Numbered from the stretch's first letter, positions 1-10,797 are shown. The stretch: DNA of 64,000 bases from Prostheceraeus crozeri (GCA_907163375.1 CAJQUW010016176.1:124001-188000), one strand, 5' to 3'. Notes: generated by a model from the sequence alone, not told the origin. Numbers and translations are program-made.

Positions 1-419
1 TAAAATGGTTATTCATGACTTTTCAGGTTATGCATTGATGAAACATTATTTACTAAAATCACTACAGGTGATGCGGACATGTCTATTTTAACTTCTTGTC
101 TTAATGAGCCAACCACGCTTGAGAAATGACTACTCCGTTGATAAGCATTATTTATCAGCCAAAATGTACAAAACCCACGTGGCCTCAAGTCAGTGACCAT
201 ATCACCCCACGGTTTGCGTCTATTTGTGTATTTTGATGCTTTTTACAGAATCTGAAATCTAATTTTTTTAGTGAATCCTAGAGCCTCCATCTTTTTTGGA
301 GAGATAGTTGATTCACTCTTCTTGTCTTGAGTGTTGTTCGGTGTCGACAAGAATTACTTTGTCGAAGTCGTTACTTGAACCAAGTCAGAAAAGCTCGAGG
401 GGTGTCTCAATTGGTCCAT
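1..419. other. No gene seen, left flank
   Basis: AT-rich non-coding flank. The only open frames are short, lack recognisable motifs and are not supported by splice signals. Nothing else is claimed here. Confidence 0.5.
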
Positions 420-1167
420 TAGTCCGGGAGCCAGCGTGAAGTTGTGCAGGGAACGAGGTAGTACATAAAATTTTCACATAGCATAGTACACCTCTAACCT
501 ACTGCAAAACTTCGCGTCTGCCGGATCAGATCATTTGCTTTTAAGAAATAGAGAGGATAACAAAATCCTATGTATTTCCAATGGTAAAATTGTGACATTT
601 AAGATGTTGACTCCATTTTTTCGAATTTTTGCTCATAAAAGTTACACAAATTGGTATTTTGTTGAACTGGTTATTATAGAAATCATCTACAGATCATGAT
701 CTTTCAAATGAGTTATCATTCAATGACAGAGGATGAAGTAAAGTGTACAAACAGACACTTTTCGTTAAAGTATATCAACAATTTTCCTGAAATTTCGATG
801 TTAAAATTTGCAGTTACACCAACGAAAAGTGTCTGTTTGTACACTTTACTTCATCCTCTATCAATGAATGATAACTCATTTGAAAGATCATCATCTGTAG
901 ATGATTTCTATAATAACCAGTTCAACAAAATACCAATTTGTGTAACTTTTATGAGCAAAAATTCGAAAAAATGGAGTCAACACCTTAAATGTCACAATTT
1001 TACCATTGGAAATACATAGGATTCTGTTATCCTCTCTATTTCTTAAAAGCAAATGATCTGATCCGGCAGACGCGAAGTTTTGCAGTAGGTTAGAGGTGTA
1101 CTATGCTATGTGAAAGTTTTGCGTACTACCTCGTTCCCTGCACAACTTCACGCTGGCTCCCGGACTA
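420..1167. mobile_element. Fold-back (long inverted repeat) element, copy 1
   Basis: Two arms of about 347 bp (420-766 and 821-1167) are reverse complements with only scattered mismatches, separated by a 54-bp spacer. The outer ends read TAGTCCGGGAGCCAG and its complement. The ORF that crosses the structure is a by-product of the palindrome. No transposase is present, so this is a non-autonomous fold-back or MITE-like element. A diverged relative with a similar end (TAGTCCGGCAGCCAG) lies at 57038-57687. No convincing target-site duplication was found, so exact ends are uncertain by a few bases. Confidence 0.85.
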
Positions 1168-4100
1168 CATCCTCTTCTATGTTATTATGTGTATTGCATA
1201 ATATCCCTGGAAATAAAATTCATCAGCAAAAGATCCAAAACACAATATGCAGACCTAAAAATCATACAGTTCTTTATTGGAGTGCGGGTGCAATTTAGTG
1301 AGGCATGACAGGAACATTTTCTGATAACAATTTCTAAGAACAGGTCTAATAACAAAGGCGAAAGAAGTAGGAGGACTCGAAATGATAGCAGTGAAATTCA
1401 CCAACAAGATAAGTTAAATATCGAATAACTTAATAAATAACGTTTAATAGAATTCAAGTAACAAAACCCTTATACAAGCTTATATTTGACCTTCAAAACT
1501 GGTGCAGAAAGGAGACAAGTTTGATTTCTATGCAATACAACGGACTAAAATTGACAGTTTGTAAATCTGTGACTTATTTCAATCGAACTTTTAAAATTTA
1601 ATAACTCACTTGAATTTCCCTTGAGGATGCTCAAAGAAATAAAACCGGTTGGGAAAAAGTTGCTGAGTTTTCTTCGGGCATGTTTTTTGGCGTGCATCTG
1701 ATGTAATGGATCTTCTGATATATTGTAATCAAATAAGTAAGCTTCTGATATGATTATTTCCTATACATCATGATTAAATCAAAGTAAATAATGATGAAAG
1801 ATTACAGAGTGCTAGTTCACCGGGAATAAGATAGAAAATTGTCCTGCGACCTGAAAAAATTGAGCACCAAATTCCTTACCAGCCGAGGACACTGCGCTTC
1901 GCCATACAACGGCTCATCAACACCACTCTGTATGTCTACACTATGCCCAGGCGAACTGACACCTTGCAATATTTGATGATTATTAGCCTTATACACTAAG
2001 CCCGGCTAAATAAACACAAAACAGCATGCTGAGTGTTGACTGTGGACTGCTCTTCCAAATAGTTCTTTATGTACCAAGTAGAATGGAATAAGGGGTACTT
2101 CTATTCTTTCCCCCCCACACACATTTCTGTTGTTGACACCCGGAAGTGTTGCATCGTCAACGATCTTCTCTTGCTCCTACTTGTTCTCACTAACGTGGTA
2201 TAGCGTTGAGTGTGTAAAACTCATCTTATCTGACTTGTAGAACATTTACAGCCTCAGAATTAGACAACTGCACGTCATTTGTCTGTAGACAGCAATCACA
2301 CGAGGTTCATGATCACAGCTGTACCTTGTATTCTAACTGATCATCCAAGGGACCAACCCTTCATCCCAGGTTCAAGTAAGACTTTTCAGTCGTGTTGTAG
2401 TGTCACTCAGTGACATATCAAGTCTATTCTCAACCCAATGTGAATAACTTTGGTGAAATTTGATGATTTTGGAAAACTTCGGGGAAAAATGTGGGGGGGG
2501 GGGAGTATAGAGGTACCCAAAAAGGCATTGTTTTATAGGATTGCCATTTTTGTGTTGTCGACTGATGATATCCCTCATTTTCTGTTAATTCCTACAATCT
2601 AGTCTAGCATGCGCAGGTGGTATTTCTGTTCTAAATTATAGAACAATCATTTCTTTTAGTGCATTGCGGCTTGGCTGCTAATCAAATTCAAAGGGCTAAA
2701 GGTTACATGAACGACTAACCGGCCAATTTATCCACATTAGCATCAAATTTAATAAAGCAAATCATGAGTTCAAGTGATAAATATGTTGTAATGTTAGTTA
2801 GCAAATATGAAGAAGCCTGTTTCGATATCAAGATAAATTATGTCGCCAACCTTTATAGGATTAATCCTTGCTTCCTCGTGTGCCATCTTCTCATACTTAG
2901 TCGATATCCTTTTGCGAACTTCAGTGTTAGATGCTCGCTTCTTTTTGCTTTTTACATCTTTTTAGTTTCACTTCTGAGATGGAATAAGGAATGAACTAGA
3001 CTTGAGTAAACCGAGGAATTTAACGAATGTAGAATTGAGAGGAAAGCGTTTTTTAAGCTCAATGCTGAAAGAAATAAAAAATCTCTCTTGCAGTTGGCAT
3101 TCAATTTGGTAAGATCACATCGCTGTGGGAACCGCTTGGTGGTTCAGAACGGGCTTCGCCGCGGCAAATATACCGATACCGGGATGTCTATTATCTCTCT
3201 ATGAGATCCGAGCACATCTGAGCTGATTATTCTGTCAAAATTGCGTGACGTTTTGGAGTTACATGAGGAAAATTTAGACCGCCAGTTTTGACTTACTGTG
3301 TGAATAGCAATAATAACAAAATTGAAAGAGACGTTTCTTCCCTGTGCACGTGAGCTGAGTGAGAAATGTACTCATTTATCATTATTTCATTTCAGCTATA
3401 GACGCCCATTCCTCCCACATAGTCATTACTGAAAACCGTGTCAAACCCTTGTACTTTAAATTATATTGTTATCTTCTCCTCAATACGTCACGATCAGTTT
3501 CAGAAATCCTTTCCCAGATAGTAAAAGATCTTCAAATGCAACAAAATTATCTGGCCAAATAATGCTGCAGAATTTTTTTCGTTGCAATGCTTACTTGATA
3601 ATTGCTTGTCTTTGATGGTGAACGTATCAGACTTGCCGTGGGGCGAGGTCTCTTCATCCCACACCCATCCCACAGGACATGTGAAAATTTGCAACTTTTC
3701 CCATAGTAATTCCTATAAGCTAAATCTTCCCTTAATAAGTTAGGACGACTGAGAACCCTTTGCTGCTAGATTAGATAACGTATACATTCTAATCCATTGT
3801 GAGCCTACTGTCTACATGCATGATAGTCCTACAACAGGTTTTCTTAGTACGTCCATTGTCACTTACTACCCATAGGTAGTTTCGCATGTCATTAGATCAT
3901 GTAAAGTCGACAATCCAAGATATCAGACTACCCTGGAAACCCGCATTTCGAAAATCTTATTAGGCTAGCTTCCTTATTGGAGAATAGAATATGCCCTGCA
4001 GCATTATTAAATGGATTGCAAAAGGTTGTTAAGTCGGTATAATGGAACATGGGTAATTCTAGTGTATATTTCAGCACATTGTTCGTACGACACCGATGCC

Positions 4101-6930
4101 TAGTCTATGCGAAGCAGGTCTATGCAGTAGGCCCAAGCAGGCTACATTCACTCATGCTTGAAAATAGACAACATGTCTTTTTTAATGCGAGGATCAAACA
4201 CAGAAATTTCAACCATACAATCTTGCAATCGTCAAACATACTTTGTCGATTTCTGTATTAGGAAAATTAATGCCTCTATTGCAGCAACGTGCTAGTAAAA
4301 AATAAAGATAATGTGAATGCTTAAGTTATAATCATTTCATGGCATATTTTTCTTTAGGAATGAAAACTCATTACTACCATATCTATGAGAAACGTGCAGC
4401 AGAACTTCTCACATTTTTATGGAAATTCTCATAACTGAAATTTCTATTCCCATCGCATGAGAATTTCCATGGGAAACCCGTTCCAACGGTGAGCCTGGGA
4501 CCCATCCATAACAAGAAAGTGTTCTTTCTATCGCAATTTCGGTCTGACGCTTTAAATACTAAACCGGTTTTCGGAATCAGACAATACCTATTGTCATAGA
4601 AATCCGACCGTCGCTTGGCTTAAGTTGTTGATCCTAGACTGGACAACAGCGGCTTGTTGATGGTCATTTCAGTCGATCATTTCGGCACCGATCCAGGTCA
4701 ATGCTGCTGCACAGAATTAGATTGTTTTAGCTTATCACTTTGCAAGAAGTGCAAGGTGATTCAAAGCGATGGCACATGCAGGAACTAACTAAGTGGGCTA
4801 AAAGAAATTTTTTATACCTTGCAGAGATAGGAAAAATAGTCGCGAAAAATAGCTTGAGGATTACTGTGAATTCTTCAAAATGCTCCGATCACCACGATTC
4901 CTTCATATTCGAAGAATTCAGATCATTGCGCAAAAGTTTTGTCGATAATGTGGGGACTTCCGATCACTATTAAAAAGTCAGTAGGCGCACGAAAAAACGT
5001 CAAAAACTTCTCTGTAGAACTTGACATCGACTGTGTCTCTTTGCTGTGTGATCCGGTTGATAACAGTCACTGAAACTTTGCACAATTTGGCGTGTTTAAT
5101 TTTGAACTGACTGCTCATTGTTCGATTGGTATGGTATTACGTCAGCAGATTGTGCCATTTCATGGGCATTACATGCTCCAATGTTTCCGTTCTAGTCAAA
5201 CAGAAGAATAGACAACCTGTCTAATTCTGTGCCTGCTAGATGTTATAAAGAATCAAACTACTGACACATGCAACAGTTGTAGATTCCTGCCATAAGGCGA
5301 TTTATTGCAATTTATTTTATCAAAATGCTTTTATATATAAAGAGAAATGCTACTAATCGTGAGTGTTCTTAAAGTACACTGACAAGCTGATAACTTTGCC
5401 ATTGTCAACCACTGGAAGCCGCCATCGGTCATGTACCATGTAGCAGTAAATGCATGTCCACAACGCAATATTGCTTTCAATGTGTCTGCCCGTTCTGGGT
5501 TTTAAATTTTGTAGAGTGTCGTGTCACCATGTATGTTGCCTATTTTGAAATGTGCTTTTTCAAACGTCAGAATTTAGTCACCTTTTGTATGACAACTCTC
5601 AATGAAACTTACATATTTTTGTCATGTTTTATTGGTTAACCGCCAATTTTATTCAATAATTCTCATACTATGATGAAAACCATCCCAGCACATGTCATAG
5701 AAAGAACTTCTTGATGATTTGAATAATTGAAGCAATAATTGAATAAACTGAAGTAGACCCCGTGAGAACTGATGACGGTATCCAATCCGCAGGTTTTTAA
5801 ATCCAATGCTGCTGTAACCAATAGATTAACCAGATTAATGACAAATGGAATGAATGAAATAAAATTAGTAGATTGATTTTTGAAACCTCAATTTTGTAAA
5901 ACTTGGCTGATTGACTTATATTGTGATTGTTAATGGGTTGGATTAATATCCAATCCATTGCTGCAATACAAACTTCAGAAATATTATTTAGTGATAGACT
6001 ATATTTGTTAGGCATTTCAATCTTAAAACAGTCAACTCATGATGAGAAAGGCGCTTTGGAGTGAAGTATAGAAAGGATAATGACTTCAGCATGCAATGAA
6101 TTTTGGGAGGCAGATAAAATTGTACCCTATGCATTTTTAATTACAATGAAAACAAACTCCAAATAGCGCTAGTCTATGAATGTTGCAAACTGAAATACCA
6201 TGAATTTCATTCAGACGAAAACTTCGGTAATTTTATACCATTGACATTCAAACAGCCAGAAGCTTGATGATCTTCATTCTCCATTTGAATTTTGACTGAA
6301 TTCTTTCTTCTCTTGTTACATTCCATTTTACAAACACTGAGAGAAGACGCTAACTAGTATGGAAATACGAAAAATCGATACATCTGCCATGAGTAGATCA
6401 TTTGGAAGACATCTTTTGAATAATGGATTCAATTTTGAGAACTCGAAACTAATAAAACTTTAATGGATCTTTAAATTAATACTCAGACATTACTGAATCA
6501 AAATTCACAAAGAAATATTTGAGAACTCCGCCATGATAATCTCCCTTTTCCAGACTATCTTCTGATTAACATTCACTTCTTCACAATTTGCATTGCCACA
6601 TATTTTATAAATCAACGCGATTGGAAACAGTTTGGATATCTAATGCCTAGACGGAATATGCTTAGCACTTTTATTGTTTGATTGTCTCATTTGTTGCAGA
6701 CATGGCATATTTTGTGAGCCAAAATGTCCAACTTTGAAACCTGTTTCAACTTATTGTATATGTAAGTACAAGTCGTCTTAAAATTGCCTGGGAATCAAAA
6801 TTCTGGTGCCTAACTCTCACAGCCACTTCGATAGATTTTTTGCATGACTAGGACGGATGTTTTTTTAATCCTTTAAACTATCCAAATAGCGGTAAGGACG
6901 ATCTAAGTCTGACACTGGAAACATCGAATC
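1168..6930. other. Long intergenic or intronic host DNA without a recognisable gene
   Basis: About 5.8 kb of AT-rich DNA. Open frames are all below 80 codons and resemble no family I recognise. Minor structure: a poly-G tract near 2490-2505, and a 14-bp inverted repeat near 4418-4472 (ATGGAAATTCTCAT and its complement). It could be intron or intergenic; nothing in the sequence decides this. Confidence 0.45.
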
Positions 6931-6936
6931 AGCGTA
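6931..6936 (+). repeat. Target-site duplication AGCGTA, left
   Basis: AGCGTA directly abuts the left TIR and recurs at 41817-41822 directly after the right TIR. A 6-bp duplication is what Polinton integrases make, so this marks a genuine insertion event for the whole 34.9-kb element. Confidence 0.93.
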
Positions 6937-7328
6937 AGTAGTGAAAACTGTGCCCTACTTGCCACGGATAGGTACATGGATTGGTACATGTAAAGTTTAG
7001 TGTTATCAATAGGTACATGGATAGGTACATGTAAAGTTTAGTGTTATCAATAGGAACATGGATAGGTACATGGATAGGTACATGTATACTTTAGTTATCG
7101 ATAGGCACATGGATAGGTACATGTATAATTCAGTGTTATCAATAGGAACTTGTATGAGATCTGTTTTACTGGATAGGTACATGTGTTTGGTACACTCAGT
7201 TGAGTACACTGTGTTTGGGAACGTCTGTGATCGAACTTGTGTGGTTTGGTTCTGAGCACTTGGGTACGTACCGATAGACGTCCGTTGTTTGATTTTGAAT
7301 GGGTTTGCTCAATTGCGACTATTGTGAC
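6937..7328 (+). repeat. Left terminal inverted repeat of the Polinton (392 bp)
   Basis: Starts AGTAGTGAAAACTGTGCCC and matches the reverse complement of 41425-41816 with one mismatch seen (T/A near 6981). The outer half is built from imperfect short repeats of the type GGTACATGGATA and from copies of AAGTTTAGTGTTATCAATAG. Homology stops abruptly after ATTGTGAC at 7328. Small ORFs on both strands here are translations of the repeat and are not genes. Confidence 0.95.
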
Positions 7329-7389
7329 TATTGCAACCATTGTAATCAAGATGACACATTGATTTTCCTTTTACGTAGACAAACTATGC

Positions 7390-7397
7390 TATAAATA
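7390..7397 (+). promoter_or_regulatory. TATA box (TATAAATA) before the UBA-RING gene
   Basis: TATAAATA sits only 15-30 bp before the candidate start codons at 7412, 7424 and 7427. If transcription starts about 30 bp downstream of the TATA box, the first usable AUG would be 7424 or 7427 rather than 7412. This decides the start only tentatively. Confidence 0.5.
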
Positions 7398-7411
7398 TGA
7401 GATAGTTTTTG

Positions 7412-7921
7412 ATGGCATACATAATGATGACTAGTATCCCAACGTCGTGGGTTGTCGCAAGAGACCTTGGATATTCGTTCAAAGCCATAGAAACTGTAAC
7501 AAATCTCAGTGAAAATATCAACGCTGGTGATTTAGTTGATCGACTAATGGATCTAGATGAGCATGCTATGAATCACAATTTGGATCGTAGGTGGATAGAG
7601 GATTTCTCCATGCTACACTGCAATGATAGTGAAATTAGGAGGATCAAATTGGAACGATATGGAAAGAAGGAGACATCTGACAGTGTTTTAATAAAAAGTT
7701 CTCCCAATAAAAGTGACTTCATAAGGAAATTAGAACAAGAGACATTTAAATTATTATGTGAACGGAACTGCGTTAAATGTTTTAAACAGGAACGATCCCT
7801 TCTCTTTTTGCCATGTTCTCATAGCGTTATGTGTTCTACATGTTATGTACCCTTTGAAACTTCATCTTGTCCCCTTTGCGATGAAGAAATATCTTCAACA
7901 GTCACTGTATATCGTGCATGA
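7412..7921 (+). CDS. UBA-RING protein resembling the C-terminus of IAPs
   Basis: About 169 aa. The C-terminal 50 residues form a C3HC4-type RING: CVKCFKQ, then PCSHSVMCSTC, then CPLCDE. This is the compact RING seen at the end of inhibitor-of-apoptosis proteins, so the likely role is a ubiquitin E3 ligase. Upstream, residues about 12-50 (DLGYSFKAIETV ... GDLVDRLMDL) look like a UBA domain, which also precedes the RING in cellular IAPs. No BIR domain is present. It lies just inside the left TIR, outside the duplicated block, and only a scrambled 3' trace recurs at about 21.69-21.77 kb. Anti-apoptotic or host-interaction function is an inference. The start is uncertain (ATG at 7412, 7424 or 7427). 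Confidence 0.75.
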   Translation: MAYIMMTSIPTSWVVARDLGYSFKAIETVTNLSENINAGDLVDRLMDLDEHAMNHNLDRRWIEDFSMLHCNDSEIRRIKLERYGKKETSDSVLIKSSPNKSDFIRKLEQETFKLLCERNCVKCFKQERSLLFLPCSHSVMCSTCYVPFETSSCPLCDEEISSTVTVYRA

Positions 7922-7985
7922 TGAGTCATCATGCAGGTCTGTGATTGGTCACTATTGTGTCTTTGTGTGACTTTTCTATATAAGG
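7916..7985 (+). promoter_or_regulatory. Promoter: AP-1-type palindrome, CCAAT and TATATAAGG
   Basis: A 19-bp palindrome at 7916-7934 contains TGAGTCA (7922-7928), a canonical AP-1/bZIP site. It is followed by an inverted CCAAT (GATTGG near 7943) and TATATAAGG at 7977-7985, 47 bp before the ATG at 8032. The sequence after the TATA box, GGAGGACATTGTACC, resembles that after the TATA box at 40933. The palindrome overlaps the stop of the UBA-RING gene. Confidence 0.65.
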
Positions 7986-8031
7986 AGGACATTGTACCGT
8001 TCTATTTCAAGCATAATTTGAGGCTAATACA

Positions 8032-8655
8032 ATGTCAATCAGCATGTCGTTCACTACCAACATTCCCATTTCAATAATTTACCGAAGTCAACTCTTCACG
8101 GGCAATATATTTTATTCTGCCGTGAATATAACTGGCTATAAAGCGGATTTGGTGGATCTGATGGAGGAAATAGTGAAGTATTTCCGCTGCGGAGAGGACG
8201 TTGTGGTGCAGAGAATGTTGATGAGAGTCGTGAACAACGCTCTTACACGAGTTGCAAGATTCTGGCTCAACGAAGTATTTCGCCCACTATCTCAAACGGA
8301 GATTGCACCGGAATACTCTCGCTGTTGGTGCAGCAGTATCCAACGGAAACTCAACACATGTCTCCATGACATTATCACCTCCAGCTACTATGACGAGAAG
8401 GGTGAGAAGTGCAAACTGGACTTGTTCAGTGGACCGCCATCAGTAAGCATCAATGTGGCTGCTCAAGGACATTCTGAGGTGATCAGTTTGCGGGCATACT
8501 ATGCCAATATTTTAAAGACTTTCCATTTAAAGCCTTGCTGTATGTGCTGTCCTATTTCAAAACATCTAATGAAAGACATTGAGCAGCTCATAACTGCTAC
8601 AAATGAGACTCTAGCCGATGTGAGTGTATATCAGTTTCCCTCTACAACTTGCTAA
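8032..8655 (+). CDS. Unknown 207-aa Polinton protein, unit A
   Basis: Not a family I recognise. The 207-aa frame starts at an ATG 47 bp after TATATAAGG. It has a mid-region with several Cys (SRCWCSSI; later KPCCMCCPI) that might bind metal, and no obvious signal peptide or long membrane helix. The unit B counterpart (21893-22589) is broken in its first two thirds, but the last about 79 residues are kept with few changes. It is the first gene of the + strand cluster of the duplicated block. No function is assigned. Confidence 0.6.
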   Translation: MSISMSFTTNIPISIIYRSQLFTGNIFYSAVNITGYKADLVDLMEEIVKYFRCGEDVVVQRMLMRVVNNALTRVARFWLNEVFRPLSQTEIAPEYSRCWCSSIQRKLNTCLHDIITSSYYDEKGEKCKLDLFSGPPSVSINVAAQGHSEVISLRAYYANILKTFHLKPCCMCCPISKHLMKDIEQLITATNETLADVSVYQFPSTTC

Positions 8656-8783
8656 GTGTTTTATGTAATTTTATACGTACCAGCAACAAACTCTGTGTGA
8701 ATGCTTGTAAACTTTTATATATAATGTTGTAAGTACTAAGCAAAAATTGTAATTGTATTATCTATTTCCATATTAGAATAAAA

Positions 8784-9176
8784 ATGTCTGTAAAACGGAA
8801 GGCATCTTCTCGTCAATCGAAACGGTCCTTCAAACCTTCAAGTCAGTTTAAAAAGGCGTTGCGAAAGTTAAACAGGATACATGATAATAAGAGGAAGTGT
8901 AAATTGATTCAAAATTCAAGTGATGATTTCATTCGTGATTTAGCTTTTGCAATACACAAATGTCTACCTATTTACAAGCCTCTGTTGAATGCTGGCTCTT
9001 TGAATAGCATAAAAAAGTTTTCAAATCCAAGGAGTAGTGATAAGAAAAGGCGAAACTTAATTCAGCGCGGTGGTGGTGGGTTTCTAAGTATGTTAAATGA
9101 TATTGGAAACAGTATTAATGGTGTAATCAATAGTCCGCTTGGAAGGATTGCAGCAACTGCTGCAATGTTAATATAA
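8784..9176 (+). CDS. Small basic virion-type protein with GG processing motif, unit A
   Basis: 130 aa, very Lys/Arg-rich in residues 1-95, then RGGGGFLSML and a hydrophobic or amphipathic C-terminal tail ending AATAAMLI. Polintons commonly encode a small protein of this layout. Adenain-type proteases cut after Gly-Gly or Gly-X-Gly motifs, and one protease is encoded in this element, so cleavage near the Gly run releasing a membrane-active tail is a reasonable inference. Unit B has an intact copy with about three substitutions. A minor core or pVI/pX-like role is possible, unproven. Confidence 0.65.
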   Translation: MSVKRKASSRQSKRSFKPSSQFKKALRKLNRIHDNKRKCKLIQNSSDDFIRDLAFAIHKCLPIYKPLLNAGSLNSIKKFSNPRSSDKKRRNLIQRGGGGFLSMLNDIGNSINGVINSPLGRIAATAAMLI

Positions 9177-9327
9177 GGTTAGCGAATCATAAAGTGACAC
9201 GTCATCACTTTGATTGATGAGTCATATATAGGTGTATATAAGGAAGACGCTTTAATGATATTTTACCACTTTCAAGTGACAATTCATTTGCGCTGGTTGA
9301 AAGCTCCGAATTAGTACTTGTTGAAAC
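9177..9327 (+). promoter_or_regulatory. Promoter: ACGTCA, TGAGTCA and TATATAAGG
   Basis: Upstream of the 244-aa gene: GTGACACGTCATCAC (9195-9209, a CRE-like half site in a near-palindrome), TGAGTCA at 9218-9224 and TATATAAGG at 9235-9243. The ATG is at 9328. Same combination of bZIP-type site plus TATATAAGG as at 7916-7985. The region is nearly unchanged in unit B (23129-23177). Confidence 0.6.
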
Positions 9328-10062
9328 ATGACTCAGAAAATGTATACAATCAGAGAGGAAGGTGACGCTTTTGAGCAAGATCTCTTGAAGCTTCGTCCGA
9401 CACGAAAGGTGCAAGGGATTGGAAATACGTTCTACTTTCAAACCTTGAATTATGGTGATGATGGCTTTTATCTTCAAGTTCCATTCTTCCACAGTAATGG
9501 TATGTCTACATCAGGGTATAGCAATATGAGACAAATGCGAGTGACTTTTCCAAAATGGCAACAGGTGATTCTTAAAACTATTGACTCTTTCGCGAAAGAA
9601 TGTGTTGAGCTGCCTGAAAGTGCTCCCACTCATTGGAGAAAGGCATTAGAGAAAGGAGTTGGTTATAAGGAATTGCCGGAATTCGATACACTGTTTTTAA
9701 AACTATCTGATCATTTTCAAGCATTCGATCTCTTTACAAACGCGATGGAATGTGAGGATCTCAAACGGGGCCGCTATATGGGCTTAGTTCACGTTACCGG
9801 ACTTTATATTGGCTCACATGGTTCGACTGGTAAAGTCGCATCTTTACAAATGAAGGTTCTTCAACTAGTCTATGAACCACTACCAATTGATAAATGTTTG
9901 ATTAACATTGATAAGACTGCTTCAAGTGATGGGAAGGAAGAGAGCAAAAAGCGAGGTCGGAAATCTAAAGATGGGAATCCTAAATTGAAGTTGAAGCGCC
10001 AAGATGCTGACTTGAAAACTTTCTATAATCCTAATTGTGATGAGGAAACACAAATGTTTTAA
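9328..10062 (+). CDS. Conserved Polinton protein, possible ssDNA-binding, unit A
   Basis: 244 aa. It starts MTQKMYTIREEGDAFE and has a central region ending VTGLYIGSHGSTGKVASLQM, a layout I associate with a conserved protein of invertebrate Polintons. The C-terminal 45 residues are Lys-rich (KKRGRKSKDGNPKLK). The repeated beta-strand pattern and basic tail fit a nucleic-acid-binding protein, possibly ssDNA-binding for protein-primed replication, but no diagnostic motif proves it. Unit B carries a one-base deletion near 23530 that breaks the frame. Confidence 0.6.
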   Translation: MTQKMYTIREEGDAFEQDLLKLRPTRKVQGIGNTFYFQTLNYGDDGFYLQVPFFHSNGMSTSGYSNMRQMRVTFPKWQQVILKTIDSFAKECVELPESAPTHWRKALEKGVGYKELPEFDTLFLKLSDHFQAFDLFTNAMECEDLKRGRYMGLVHVTGLYIGSHGSTGKVASLQMKVLQLVYEPLPIDKCLINIDKTASSDGKEESKKRGRKSKDGNPKLKLKRQDADLKTFYNPNCDEETQMF

Positions 10063-10203
10063 TTTGTAAATGTTTTAATTTGTAAATGTAACTTGAAAGT
10101 TTCTATTCTGAATGTAAATAAACTTGATCTGGAACATGTGTCTGTTTTGTTGTTCTAAGCAAAATTAGCGGGATGATGAGTTTAATGTTAATGGAATTAT
10201 AAG
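10063..10203 (+). other. Spacer with possible polyadenylation signal
   Basis: After the stop at 10062 there is a 16-bp direct repeat (AATGTTTTAATTTGTA twice), then AATAAA near 10118, a candidate polyadenylation signal for the upstream transcript. The next gene starts at 10204. Confidence 0.4.
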
Positions 10204-10797
10204 ATGACAGATTTTCGTCTATTCACTGATCGCACAATGTGTGTCGCTGGACCAAGTCAGTCCGGTAAAACTACATTTGTAACTGAATTGCTACAATATA
10301 GAAATGAAATGTTTAACAAGGAAATTAAGAGAGTCAAATGGTATTATGGAATATTTCAACCACAACTACATTCTGCACTTCGCCAGAAAGGTTATGAGGT
10401 GAAGCAAGGGTTGCCATCAACTGAGGATATCAAAGCAGGTGACTTACTAGTATTAGATGATCTATTACGAGAAAGCAAATCTTCAAAGGATGTAACTGAA
10501 ATGTTCATTCAAACTGCACATCATAGGGAAGCTTTTATTATCTACATCACCCAAAACATCTTCGATGGAGGGAAAGAGCAAAGAACTAGAAGTTTGAATA
10601 CACATTATTTGGCAATATTTAAAAATCCAAGAGATAGCAGTCAGATACATCATCTCAGTAGACAGATATTACCTCAACAACCTAAAGTACTTTCAAAAAT
10701 ATATGAAGATGTAACAAAGAAACCACATGGTTATCTACAGGTATCTAACCCAGGAATGTCCGGAACGACTTCGATTTCGAACAAATATCATACCTAA
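10204..10797 (+). CDS. A32/FtsK-HerA-type genome-packaging ATPase, unit A (C-terminus frameshifted)
   Basis: 197 aa. Walker A is GPSQSGKTT at residues 16-24, Walker B is LLVLDDLL around residue 83, and the downstream FIIYITQN strand fits the A32-like packaging ATPases of Polintons and large DNA viruses. It would pump the element genome into a capsid. After the codons for HGYL the frame departs from unit B: CTACAGGTATC replaces CTATTTATTGATC, a two-base length change, so the last about 20 residues are replaced and the protein ends early. The catalytic core is intact. Confidence 0.88.
   Translation: MTDFRLFTDRTMCVAGPSQSGKTTFVTELLQYRNEMFNKEIKRVKWYYGIFQPQLHSALRQKGYEVKQGLPSTEDIKAGDLLVLDDLLRESKSSKDVTEMFIQTAHHREAFIIYITQNIFDGGKEQRTRSLNTHYLAIFKNPRDSSQIHHLSRQILPQQPKVLSKIYEDVTKKPHGYLQVSNPGMSGTTSISNKYHT

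Noticed and set aside
696..1019. 107-aa ORF as a gene
   Set aside because: It runs through the fold-back arms and spacer and has no motif.
7006..7349. ORFs on both strands within the left TIR (and 41498-41747 in the right TIR)
   Set aside because: They are translations of the short tandem repeats, with YLSMYLSM-type repetition in several frames at once.
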